Of a stretch of DNA of 64,000 nt, positions 8,165-15,792 are shown piece by piece (the stretch's first letter is position 1; every line of letters begins with the position of its first letter). The translations under genes and the position numbers were made by a program. The notes under the pieces are model-generated. The model ran no database searches. It saw only the letters and a program-made list of their open reading frames with translations, and was not told the DNA's origin. The DNA lies in the NCBI GenBank assembly GCA_002238415.1, contig MPMI01000021.1:32222-96221 (forward strand). Direction: 5' to 3'. Origin of the DNA: Desulfurellaceae bacterium bin18. GTDB lineage: Bacteria > Desulfobacterota > Binatia > Bin18.

Positions 8165-8544
8165 CTTCATCTATACGATTTCTCGCGGATGAGAGTTGTG
8201 ATTTTTCCGTTGTCCGCGCCCTCCGCGCGGATAACTACGACGTTCTTGCCGTGAGTGAATTCACTCGGCGTTCGGACGACCGTGAACTTATTGAGCAGGC
8301 TGCTCAGGAGAAACGTATACTCCTCACAGAAGACAAGGATTTCGGACAGTTAGTCTTTGCTAGTCATATTGATTCGGCGGGCGTCATTTTAATCCGTTTC
8401 CCTGGTAACGCTCGGCGGACTTTAACCGAGACGGTCGTAAAGTGTGTCCAAGAACAGGGCGAGAAACTTCTTGGGGCTTTTGTTGTTCTTCAACCAGGGT
8501 ACGCACGAATTAGCCGGACTTCTTATGCGCAGGAAGATGATTGA
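8161..8544 (+). CDS. DUF5615 PIN-like toxin
   Basis: A 127-residue PIN-like nuclease. Conserved acids appear in FLADESCDFSVVRALR, in the RSDDRELIEQA segment and in LLTEDKDFGQLVF, the arrangement seen in DUF5615 toxins. It is presumably an RNase neutralised by the DUF433 protein encoded just upstream, with which it shares a 4-bp overlap. A-T-richer codon use than the neighbouring housekeeping genes suggests transfer. Confidence 0.88.
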   Translation: MTSSIRFLADESCDFSVVRALRADNYDVLAVSEFTRRSDDRELIEQAAQEKRILLTEDKDFGQLVFASHIDSAGVILIRFPGNARRTLTETVVKCVQEQGEKLLGAFVVLQPGYARISRTSYAQEDD

Positions 8545-8605
8545 CCTTTAAAGATTTTGAGAAAACAGACTCATACGCGATTATTAAGACCCGAAGGAAG
8601 AGCCC

Positions 8606-8827
8606 ATGAAGTGCACCGTCTGTGGCGCTGGCATGAGTCCGACGACTACCGACTTACCATTCAAACTCTCCGAGGAACGCATTGTCATCCTCAAGCAACT
8701 GCCGGTCTTGCAATGCACCTCCTGCCGCGAGTATCTCATTGAAGATGCCGTCATGGCGCGGATTGAGGCGCTGCTCGGGCGTGCCGACAGTAGCGCAGAA
8801 TTAGAGGTGCTTCGCTATGCGGCTTGA
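8606..8827 (+). CDS. YgiT/MqsA-type zinc-finger antitoxin, toxin not seen
   Basis: A 73-residue protein with two CxxC pairs (CTVCG near the start, CTSCREY in the middle) forming the zinc ribbon typical of the N-terminal domain of MqsA antitoxins. The short C-terminal helix (MARIEALLG) is typical of the small YgiT-type proteins. Such genes usually follow a DUF4258 or MqsR-like toxin; the 61 bp upstream hold no such gene, so the module looks incomplete. Ribosome site GGAAGAG. Confidence 0.75.
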   Translation: MKCTVCGAGMSPTTTDLPFKLSEERIVILKQLPVLQCTSCREYLIEDAVMARIEALLGRADSSAELEVLRYAA

Positions 8828-8913
8828 GTGCTGCGGACCACCGCCTTTGTCCTATCACCCGACTCCCTTCCAGCCGGCCCGTCTCCAGGGGAAAGGATGA
8901 TTGAGAGGAACGC

Positions 8914-9306
8914 ATGATCTCCGGCGTGAAACAGTTACTCGAAGACTTGGCGCGCACACCCGCCCTTGTCTGTACAGTCGGGCGTGACGGGGTTGTCAGT
9001 GAACTTTTTCTGGACGAGGAGGTCCGAAAGGTCGAGTTTGCCGACCCGTGGGCCACGGTCGAGTATAGCGGCTGGCATATCCACGCCAACCTCGACACTA
9101 TTACGAAGGTACGCTTTGCCGAAGCGCCGAGTCACGGCGATTCGACCAGCGTGTTTGTCAGCCTTGATGACGCAGAGGGGAATGCCGTCTTACGCTTTTA
9201 TTTTCCGCACGCCAGCCAGACCCACCGGACGTATACCGCCCAGGAACTCACCCTGTTTGAGACGTTCAAGGCGCGCTACGAGCAGACGTTCGGCCAGGAG
9301 GATTAG
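8914..9306 (+). CDS. ChuX/HutX-like putative heme-utilisation protein
   Basis: A 130-residue protein preceded by GAGAGGAA. The segments YSGWHIHANLDTITKVRF and SVFVSLDDAEGNAVLRFYFP, with a central His-x-His, resemble the core of the ChuX/HutX/HemS split-barrel fold that binds or breaks down heme. It is shorter than typical HutX (about 165 residues). No heme transporter is adjacent, so substrate and role are inferred only from this resemblance. It interrupts a run of toxin-antitoxin genes. Confidence 0.5.
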   Translation: MISGVKQLLEDLARTPALVCTVGRDGVVSELFLDEEVRKVEFADPWATVEYSGWHIHANLDTITKVRFAEAPSHGDSTSVFVSLDDAEGNAVLRFYFPHASQTHRTYTAQELTLFETFKARYEQTFGQED

Positions 9307-9393
9307 CCCTGTGGGTGGCCAACCCCCAGTCCCGAACCCCTATCCCCTCGGGCGTGCCTTGTCATCAGTAGACTTCAGAGCTAGCCTTCAGAC

Positions 9394-9594
9394 ATGGACT
9401 CTCTTCAAGATATCCAGACGGCCGTGAGCCAATTGTCGGCCAAACAACTCTCCGCATTCCGCGCCTGGTTTGCGGAGTTCGATGCCGAACTATGGGACCG
9501 TGAGTTTGAGCGGGATGTCGCCGCCGGGCGACTTGACGCGTTAGCGGAGGAGGCGTTGCAGGCCCTGCGCGAGGGCCAGTGTACCGACCTGTGA
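9394..9594 (+). CDS. antitoxin of RelE-type module
   Basis: A 66-residue acidic helical protein (QLSAKQLSAFRAWFAEFDAE, then DRLDALAEEAL-like helices) of a type often found just upstream of ParE/RelE toxins. Its stop TGA overlaps the GTG start of the toxin by 4 bp. No clear Shine-Dalgarno is seen. Likely function: sequester the toxin and autoregulate. Confidence 0.82.
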   Translation: MDSLQDIQTAVSQLSAKQLSAFRAWFAEFDAELWDREFERDVAAGRLDALAEEALQALREGQCTDL

Positions 9595-9854
9595 AACATC
9601 GCGTCACCCGCAGGTTCCGGTCGCTCTACAACGGACTCCCAGCCGAGACGCGGAAGCTGGCCGATGAAAACTTCCGGCTCCTCCGGCAGGGCCCCTCCCA
9701 CTCATCGCTGCACTTCAAGAAGGTCGGCCGATTCTGGTCCGCCCGGGTGGGCATCCGTCACCGCGTCCGCGCCGTGGAAGACGGCTCTGACATTGTGTGG
9801 TTCTGGATCGGACGCCACGACGAATATCGACAACTGATCGACCGGGGTCGGTGA
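9591..9854 (+). CDS. RelE/ParE-family toxin
   Basis: An 87-residue basic protein with the RelE-like pattern: N-terminal basic helix (KHRVTRRFRSLYNGLP), HFKKVGRFWSARVGIRHRVRAV central sheet and FWIGRHDEYRQLI end. GTG 9591 is chosen because it overlaps the antitoxin stop (GTGA); an in-frame GTG at 9579 would add four residues. Probably a translation-dependent mRNA interferase or gyrase poison; this cannot be told from sequence alone. It is convergent with the HpaB-like gene, which ends at 9855. Confidence 0.85.
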   Translation: MKHRVTRRFRSLYNGLPAETRKLADENFRLLRQGPSHSSLHFKKVGRFWSARVGIRHRVRAVEDGSDIVWFWIGRHDEYRQLIDRGR

Positions 9855-11300
9855 CTATTTGGCAATCCCCGCCAGCTCGCGGGCGTACTCCGCCGCAGCC
9901 GCAAAATCATACTCGCGATAGGTCTGGAGCTTTTCGGCTTCGAGGGAGCCCTCGGCGTGCACGGCCAGCACTTCCTGATAGCCGCCGAAGTCCCCCGCGG
10001 TCAGGTCTGAAATCAGGTTCATCAGCCGCAGTCGGTGCTCGGTCGAGGTGCCTTTCTTGCCGCCCAGATATTTCTCGACATAGGGGCCGGTTGCTTCGCT
10101 GCGCCAGTCCTCCATGCTCGGCCCGGTCACCAGCAGGCCGCCGCTCACATCCTGCACCATCTGGACGGCCTGATGATAATTGGAGGCAAACTGGTATTTG
10201 GCCACATTGGTCATCAGCGTGTTGGGAACGGCGATGCCCGGCGGGACAACGGTGTGTTGCTGGGCCGCGGCCAGAATCAACCCCTGGACGGTAGCATGAT
10301 AACTGGCCAGCTTGGTCAGCTTCTCGCGAATATGGCCGGCTCGCTCAATCCCGTTGTATTCCGCAATCGCCTGGGAGGCACCCGCCATGAGTTCCAGGAG
10401 TGGCAGCTTGTACGAAACCGCGGTGAAGCGGTGAAACTTCACAAAGGTCAGGGCCATCAGACCCGCCGCGGCGACCTCGCCGGCCAGGAATACCCGCTCC
10501 CAGGGCACAAACACATCGTCGAAGACGGTCAGCGTCTCCATCATCTTGTGTTTGGCGCTGATCGGATACTCGAAATCGTTTCTTTGGAAACCGCCATAGG
10601 AACTGGCCAGGAGTTTCAGCCCTTTGGTGGCCGCGGGAACGGCAAAGGCCACGGCGTAGTCCTCATCGCCCTCGCGCATCGCCCTGGTCGGCAGGACAAT
10701 GATCTCGTCCGTATTGGTGGAGACCGAGGTATGGATCTTGGCTCCGCGGACGACGATGCCATCGTCACGCCGGTCAACTATGCGCACATAATAGTCTGGA
10801 TGTTCCTGACCCTGAGGACCCATGCTGCGGTCCCCTTTGACATCGCTCTGGGCCACGGCCACCGCGTAGTCGTTATCCCGACACAGCTCATAATAATTCT
10901 TGACCCGCTCGCGATATTGGTCCGCGCCATGCTTGGCCATTTCTTCGGCAACAATATGCAGCGCCAGGAGCGCGTCCGTTCCGATCTCTTTGATCAAAAT
11001 GACCAGCGTGGCCCCCTCGCGGGTACTGGCCTCAATCAGGCGGCTGCGTTGGAGCAGATCTTCGGCATTCTGAGGCAGGTGATAATACCGGGAGTACTCC
11101 TGTCCGGTCTGCGGGTCGGTAACAACCGCCAGGTCGCGGTAGCGCGGGTCTTCGGCCATCTGGTAGTCGATGCAGGCGTGCTGGACGGCTTTCCCGATAA
11201 CCGGGTGGGTGGTGACATCGTCAACCTTTTCGCCGCGATAATAGACTTCCCGGCCGTCTTTCAGGCTCTCTTTATATTGCTCCGGTGTGCGCAGACTCAT
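9855..11300 (-). CDS. 4-hydroxyphenylacetate 3-hydroxylase (HpaB)-family protein
   Basis: A 481-residue flavin-dependent enzyme of the HpaB / 4-hydroxybutyryl-CoA dehydratase superfamily. Visible features are RTPEQYKESL at the N-terminus, AVAQSDVKGDRS, the EIIVLPTRAM strand, FDDVFVPWERVFLAGE and the C-terminal DVSGGLLVTGPSMEDW. The four-cysteine iron-sulfur pattern of 4-hydroxybutyryl-CoA dehydratase is absent, so an FADH2-dependent aromatic hydroxylase is more likely. No HpaC reductase is adjacent. ATG 11300 follows a good GAGGAG; the frame continues upstream through octamer array B but that part is not needed. Confidence 0.85.
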   Translation of the reverse strand: MSLRTPEQYKESLKDGREVYYRGEKVDDVTTHPVIGKAVQHACIDYQMAEDPRYRDLAVVTDPQTGQEYSRYYHLPQNAEDLLQRSRLIEASTREGATLVILIKEIGTDALLALHIVAEEMAKHGADQYRERVKNYYELCRDNDYAVAVAQSDVKGDRSMGPQGQEHPDYYVRIVDRRDDGIVVRGAKIHTSVSTNTDEIIVLPTRAMREGDEDYAVAFAVPAATKGLKLLASSYGGFQRNDFEYPISAKHKMMETLTVFDDVFVPWERVFLAGEVAAAGLMALTFVKFHRFTAVSYKLPLLELMAGASQAIAEYNGIERAGHIREKLTKLASYHATVQGLILAAAQQHTVVPPGIAVPNTLMTNVAKYQFASNYHQAVQMVQDVSGGLLVTGPSMEDWRSEATGPYVEKYLGGKKGTSTEHRLRLMNLISDLTAGDFGGYQEVLAVHAEGSLEAEKLQTYREYDFAAAAEYARELAGIAK

Positions 11301-11380
11301 GGTACACTCCTCGTTCGGAAAAGTGCCGTGAGTATAGCCACGACCGTGCGGCCGTGTCCATCGCCCCCGACAAGGGGAAG

Positions 11381-11468
11381 GTCTGTTGAGTCTATAGAGT
11401 CTGTTGAGTCCGTTGAGACCCAACGGACCCAATAGACCCAATAGACCCAATAGACCCAATAGACCCAT
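11381..11468. repeat. octamer array B (inverted, empty)
   Basis: A G-rich arm of TTGAGTC-type units (TCTGTTGAGTCTATAGAGTC and similar) meets a C-rich arm with five tandem GACCCAATA-type units around the centre GTTGAGACCCAAC near 11410. The two arms can pair as a hairpin. The array fills the gap between the secreted-protein gene stop (11469) and the HpaB-like leader on the minus strand. Confidence 0.9.
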
Positions 11469-11843
11469 CTACTCCAGCATCAGTCGCAGCAGTGTGGTCG
11501 GTGCCTGGTATTCATCGGTGGCCGGCGGACTCGTCAGCGTGCCGAGAGCGGACAGCTTTTGATGCAGGTCGGGCAGTTGTGCCGAGGGCAGGGAAAGAAC
11601 GAGAATATCTTTTTCGTCCTTGACCAGGATGGCGCCCTCAAATTGCTGAACGACCGCTCGGACCTGCTCTACCAGGGCAGTGGCGTTTTCGCCGGTCAGT
11701 TGCCACGAGACCGGTTGAATAATGCTGCCGCTTCCTTCCGGGATGGCGGAGGGACCGTCTTGGGCTCTCGTGTGTGGCGAGAACGTCAGGCCGATCATGA
11801 TAAGGCTGAGAGCAAGCCAAAGCCGATACGTGTGTAGGATCAT
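11469..11843 (-). CDS. small secreted protein, DUF4349-like
   Basis: A 124-residue protein with an AGGAGG site before ATG 11843. A signal peptide is visible (MILHTYRLWLALSLIMIGLT, cleavage after TRAQ). The mature part (LVEQVRAVVQQFEGAI, then VLSLPSAQLPDLHQKLSALG) resembles the alpha/beta repeat of DUF4349-type envelope proteins. It may be co-transcribed with the HpaB-like gene, but array B lies between them. Function unknown. Confidence 0.65.
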   Translation of the reverse strand: MILHTYRLWLALSLIMIGLTFSPHTRAQDGPSAIPEGSGSIIQPVSWQLTGENATALVEQVRAVVQQFEGAILVKDEKDILVLSLPSAQLPDLHQKLSALGTLTSPPATDEYQAPTTLLRLMLE

Positions 11844-11976
11844 ATCGTGCGCCTCCTGGGTGTATTGTGACGGGTCCCGGACCAGGATGAAAGGGAGGAT
11901 CGGTTTCGCCGCGGTATTTGCCTTGAGACGCAACACCGCGTAAGTTGCCAGCAATCGGTTCGTACAGCCTGTTTCT

Positions 11977-12477
11977 ATGACAGAGCACCAACAACAGAAA
12001 GACACACAAGCGGTCAGTACTACTGGAGAAAAACTCCTCCGCCTCCTGGCCGGCATATCGCCCGAAGAACTCAACGACCCCGAGAAAGCCGCCCGGATGA
12101 TAGAGCGGACGGTGCGGATGATAGCGGCCTATATTATCGTGGCCGGCTTCGCTCTGTTCTTTTTGGCGATTCCGAGTTTTGTCGAGCTTGACGGCCGCCT
12201 GCATACGAAGAATTTCACCGCCTTTTTCTGGATCGGCAGTCCGTTTTTCGACTGTCTCATCCTCCTGGGGCTCAGTCTCTTTCTGGGGCGCACCAAAAAC
12301 CTGCCGACCGCCCTCTGCCTGGTTTGTGTGGCCGGTTTTGAGGCGCAACTCTATATGCACTACGCCACTCTGTCCGATTTTGTCGTCCTTATCATGTGCC
12401 TGATGGTCCTCATTCACGCCCTCCAGATTCTGGGGCTGTTCGTGTTCGCCCGTCCTGAGCCTAGTCGAAGGGGATGA
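11977..12477 (+). CDS. hypothetical membrane protein, four TM segments
   Basis: A 166-residue protein with a polar N-terminal 45 residues (Gln/Glu-rich, helix SPEELNDPEKAARMIERTV) and four hydrophobic segments at about residues 48-70, 83-102, 108-125 and 131-155. No family was recognised. It lies divergent from the small secreted protein and 39 bp before the symporter, so it could be an accessory to that transporter. The ribosome site is weak. Confidence 0.6.
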   Translation: MTEHQQQKDTQAVSTTGEKLLRLLAGISPEELNDPEKAARMIERTVRMIAAYIIVAGFALFFLAIPSFVELDGRLHTKNFTAFFWIGSPFFDCLILLGLSLFLGRTKNLPTALCLVCVAGFEAQLYMHYATLSDFVVLIMCLMVLIHALQILGLFVFARPEPSRRG

Positions 12478-12516
12478 TACGAGCGGCCCGTCTAGTCTTG
12501 CGGATATAGCCGAACC

Positions 12517-14487
12517 ATGCCGATCTTCATCGCCTCCGTTCTAGCCTTGATTATCCTGCTCTGGGGGTTGGGCTGGTACGCCAAACGCTGGGTGCGTACC
12601 GACGGCGACTTTTTGCTGGCCGGCCGGCAGGTCAGCCTCATTCCGGGGATTGCCAGCATTTGCGGCATTGCGTTCGCCGGCAGCATGACCAGCATCGTTC
12701 CCGGCCTGACCATACAGTACGGTTTTCTCGGCTGGATCCTGGGCGGCAGCCTGCCCCTGGTGATTGGCTATATTGCGTATGGCGTCTTTGCCGGTCCGTA
12801 TATCCGGCGCTGTGGCGCGTATACCATCCCCGAGTGGCTGGAGATGCGCTTTGACACGCGCACCCGGGTGGTGGTCAGTATCGCTACTCTGCTGGGTGTC
12901 ACCGGCGTGGTGGCCATGAATGTGGTGGCCATGGCGCTCATCATGCAGGGTTTTCTGGGTGCGCCGCTGTGGCTCATGATTACCATTGTCCTGGGCGGGC
13001 ACCTGACGTTTATTTTCCTGGGCGGGATGTGGGCGCTGACGCTGACCGATGTCGTGCAGGTCCTGTTGGGCTTCCTCTTCCTGCCGGCCCTGGCCGTCTA
13101 TTGTTTGATCAGCTATGGCGGCTGGGAGCTGATCGAGACGAGCTTCGTGACCGCCACGCCTCTCTCAGCCGGCGTGCTCGGCTCTTTTCCGTGGTTTCGG
13201 CTGAGCTATCCGAGCGTGCTGACGGTTTCGCTCGTCATCGGCTTTTTTATTCAGTGGGGTGGTAATTACTATTGGCTGCGCGCCGCGGCCGCACGGACCG
13301 AACCGATCGCCCGCTGGCAGTTCATTATTGGCGGCCTGCTCGTCCTGGTGATCCACGCTTCCATGGGCGTGCTCGGTCTGTACGCCGGCAGTGTGCATAG
13401 CGACGCTTTTCTGGACCCCGTGAATCCTGCCAACCCCATGGGCGCCTATGGCCTGCTCATGCGGGACTTTCCCGCAGCCATGGCCTTATTGGGTCTGGTG
13501 GCCGCCCTGGCCGCGACGATCTCCACTACGAGCAATGCGCATATGGGCATTACCTCCTCGCTCTCGCGCGACATCTACCAACGCTTTATTCGGCCCAATG
13601 CCTCCCCGGAGGCGGTCTTGCGGATGAGCCGCCTGCTGACTCTGCTGACCGGTTTTGCCATCTGGCTGCTGAGTTTTTATCCGGGCGGGCCGTATTACCT
13701 CCTGGCCGTGAGCTGTGCCATGCTCGGCCCCGCGGCCTGTGTCCTGCTGCTCGGACACCGCTGGGCCTTTATCACCCCTACGGGCGCGTTTTGGGGAACG
13801 CTGGCCGGGACGGTCTCGATGCTCGTCTACGAAATCCTGAAGTTCATGGACGTCCCGCTGGGCGCCGTGCATACGGTTGTGGTGGGCTCCATCGTGACCT
13901 TTCCGACCGTACTCGGCCTGTCCGTGCTGACGCAGCCGGACGGTGCTCTCCCGGACCAGCCTCAAACTCTGCGTCTCACCCCGGAGCAGGAACGTCTGCT
14001 GATCCTGATTCGAACCGGCTATACGACCATGGTTGAGCTGAGCGATTTCACCATGCTCAATTCGGCCGAGTGCCATCGTCTCATCGAAGAACTCGAACGG
14101 GCCGGCCTCGTCCAGCGCTGGGGCAGGAGCGGGCTCGACTATTTCACGTTCGGCCTCACACCGCAGGGAGACCGCACGCTCGCCGACCTGCCTGATGCGC
14201 CCCCGAGTTTGAGCGGCTTTGTCGGACTGGACGCGGACAGCCGCTCAATTCTGGAGCAGCTTGCGGGCGGAGGCAAAAGCCTGCGCACGCTCAGTACGGC
14301 AACCGGGGTGGCCGCCTCACCCCTGAGCGTGATCGTCAACCGGCTCGATCAACTCGGCTATATTCGCGGGCAGGGGGTGTGGGAGCGGACGCTGACGCTG
14401 TCGGAAAAGGGACGGGCGATGGTTGGGTCCGTTGAGTCTTTAGGGTCCGTTGAGTCTGTTGAGTCGTTGAGACCCAAAGGACCCTAA
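12517..14487 (+). CDS. sodium:solute symporter family protein with C-terminal winged-helix region
   Basis: A 656-residue protein. Residues about 1-470 form the 12-13-helix sodium:solute symporter (SSF) core, with the N-terminal DGDFLLAGRQVSLIPG and the GGxWAxxxTDVVQ signature (GGMWALTLTDVVQVLLG). After residue 484 two tandem winged-helix-like segments follow (LTPEQERLLILIRTGYTT to about 557, and LDADSRSILEQLAGGGKSL to about 635). The last 21 residues (GSVESLGSVESVESLRPKGP) are encoded by octamer array C, so the natural stop seems to have been replaced. Substrate unknown. Confidence 0.85.
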   Translation: MPIFIASVLALIILLWGLGWYAKRWVRTDGDFLLAGRQVSLIPGIASICGIAFAGSMTSIVPGLTIQYGFLGWILGGSLPLVIGYIAYGVFAGPYIRRCGAYTIPEWLEMRFDTRTRVVVSIATLLGVTGVVAMNVVAMALIMQGFLGAPLWLMITIVLGGHLTFIFLGGMWALTLTDVVQVLLGFLFLPALAVYCLISYGGWELIETSFVTATPLSAGVLGSFPWFRLSYPSVLTVSLVIGFFIQWGGNYYWLRAAAARTEPIARWQFIIGGLLVLVIHASMGVLGLYAGSVHSDAFLDPVNPANPMGAYGLLMRDFPAAMALLGLVAALAATISTTSNAHMGITSSLSRDIYQRFIRPNASPEAVLRMSRLLTLLTGFAIWLLSFYPGGPYYLLAVSCAMLGPAACVLLLGHRWAFITPTGAFWGTLAGTVSMLVYEILKFMDVPLGAVHTVVVGSIVTFPTVLGLSVLTQPDGALPDQPQTLRLTPEQERLLILIRTGYTTMVELSDFTMLNSAECHRLIEELERAGLVQRWGRSGLDYFTFGLTPQGDRTLADLPDAPPSLSGFVGLDADSRSILEQLAGGGKSLRTLSTATGVAASPLSVIVNRLDQLGYIRGQGVWERTLTLSEKGRAMVGSVESLGSVESVESLRPKGP

Positions 14488-14531
14488 AGACCCTATAGAC
14501 CCTATAGACCCTATAGACCCCAGAGACTCTA
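14421..14531. repeat. octamer array C (inverted, empty)
   Basis: G-rich arm GGTTGGGTCCGTTGAGTC and relatives, then the centre at about 14470, then C-rich units CCCTATAGACCCTATAGACC. It carries the last 20 codons and the stop of the symporter gene and ends next to the AAAGGAGGG ribosome site of the MetE-like gene. Confidence 0.9.
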
Positions 14532-14550
14532 AAGGAGGGAGAAGACAGCC

Positions 14551-15663
14551 ATGTTGAACAGCATAGTCGATACGCTTCTGCCCACGACCATGGTCGGCTC
14601 GTATCCCCGTCCGCACTGGTTTACCTATCAGTTGCACGGGCGGGATATCTGGGAGGCGTTCAAGGACGTCAACCACGCCGAGGCGTTTGAAGACGCGGTC
14701 CGTACCGTGCTGCAAGACCAGGAGCAGGCCGGGCTGGACATCCTGACGGACGGTCAGATGTGGTTCGACGACTATGGCGGCTGCATCGGGTCGTTTGTCT
14801 GGTATTGGTATGAGCGCATTCACGGCTTCGTGCCAACCAAACACAGTCACCCGATTGTTGAAGGCGGGCAGGTCTCGCACACTGATGCGGCCTGGCTCAC
14901 CGACTGGGGCGCGACCGCCGTGACTGCTGCGGTCGAACGCGGGCCGCTACGCTTGGCCGACCTGTACCATATTGCCCAGCGCAATACAAAAAAACCGGTG
15001 CGGTGCAGCGTGGGCGCGGGACCGATCAACCTGACCTATCACGTCCATCTCGACTACTACAAAACCCAGAAAGACCTGGCCTACGCCCTGGTGCCCATTT
15101 TTAACGCCGAGATGAGGGACATGGTGGCCGGCGGGGCGTCATTCCTCCAACTGGAAGACCTCGGGGCGTGGCTGCCCCTGTTCAGCGGCAACCCGGACGA
15201 TTTCGGTTGGGTGGTGGATGTCATCAACAAAACCATTGATGGCGTGGAGGCCAGACTCGCCTGGCACTTCTGCTTTGGAGCGGCCTGGGGGAATGCCTCA
15301 CAGGGCTTGTTCCCGTCCGGGGCGGGCTATGGTTCCATTCTGCCCCATCTGCACGACACCGGAATCGAACAGTATGTACTCGACTTTGCCGTCCGTGAAA
15401 TGGAAGACGCGCATATTCTGAAAGACCTGCCCGCAGACAAGGAAGTCGCCGTGGGGGTGATTGATGTGCGCAATCTCCAGGTCGAGACACCGGAGCAGGT
15501 GGCGGGGCGTATTCGCAAAGTGCTCAAGTTTATCGAACCGGAGCGGGTGACGCTGACCACAGACTGCGGTCTGCGCGCCCTGCCCCGTTTCTGCGCCTAT
15601 AATAAACTGCGCGCCATGGTCAAAGGAGCCCAGATCGTACGCGCCGAACTAGCCGGGAGATAG
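14551..15663 (+). CDS. cobalamin-independent methionine synthase (MetE C-terminal) family protein
   Basis: A 370-residue single-domain TIM barrel of the MetE/UROD superfamily, about half the length of MetE. It starts with the conserved PTTMVGSYPRP. Candidate zinc ligands are His239 and Cys241 (WHFCFG), Glu282 or nearby, and Cys339 (LTTDCGL). Such stand-alone versions occur in archaea and many uncultivated bacteria and can methylate homocysteine or demethylate other substrates; the substrate here cannot be stated. Strong AAAGGAGGG site. Same-strand genes follow (LLM, dapL), separated by array D. Confidence 0.8.
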   Translation: MLNSIVDTLLPTTMVGSYPRPHWFTYQLHGRDIWEAFKDVNHAEAFEDAVRTVLQDQEQAGLDILTDGQMWFDDYGGCIGSFVWYWYERIHGFVPTKHSHPIVEGGQVSHTDAAWLTDWGATAVTAAVERGPLRLADLYHIAQRNTKKPVRCSVGAGPINLTYHVHLDYYKTQKDLAYALVPIFNAEMRDMVAGGASFLQLEDLGAWLPLFSGNPDDFGWVVDVINKTIDGVEARLAWHFCFGAAWGNASQGLFPSGAGYGSILPHLHDTGIEQYVLDFAVREMEDAHILKDLPADKEVAVGVIDVRNLQVETPEQVAGRIRKVLKFIEPERVTLTTDCGLRALPRFCAYNKLRAMVKGAQIVRAELAGR

Positions 15664-15778
15664 GGGATTGAGTTTCTCAGGTCTATTGAGTCTATTGGGT
15701 CCGTTGAGTTTATTGGGTCTTTGAAACCCAACCGACCCAACCGACCCAATGGACCCTATAGACCCAAAGGACCCAAAT
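15664..15778. repeat. octamer array D (inverted, empty)
   Basis: G-rich arm (GTCTATTGAGTCTATTGGGT and relatives) to about 15720, then C-rich arm (CCCAACCGACCCAACCGACC and relatives). It lies wholly between the MetE-like stop (15663) and the ribosome site of the LLM gene, so it is a clean intergenic copy. Confidence 0.9.
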
Positions 15779-15792
15779 GAAGGAGACAAAAT

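Noticed and set aside
8557..8742. 61-codon frame as the missing toxin of the MqsA-type antitoxin
   Set aside because: It overlaps the antitoxin gene out of frame and its residues show no MqsR or DUF4258 pattern.
9855..11468. N-terminal extension of the HpaB-like gene rich in Gly-Leu-Leu
   Set aside because: The extension is array B and spacer read in frame; ATG 11300 with GAGGAG is a better start.
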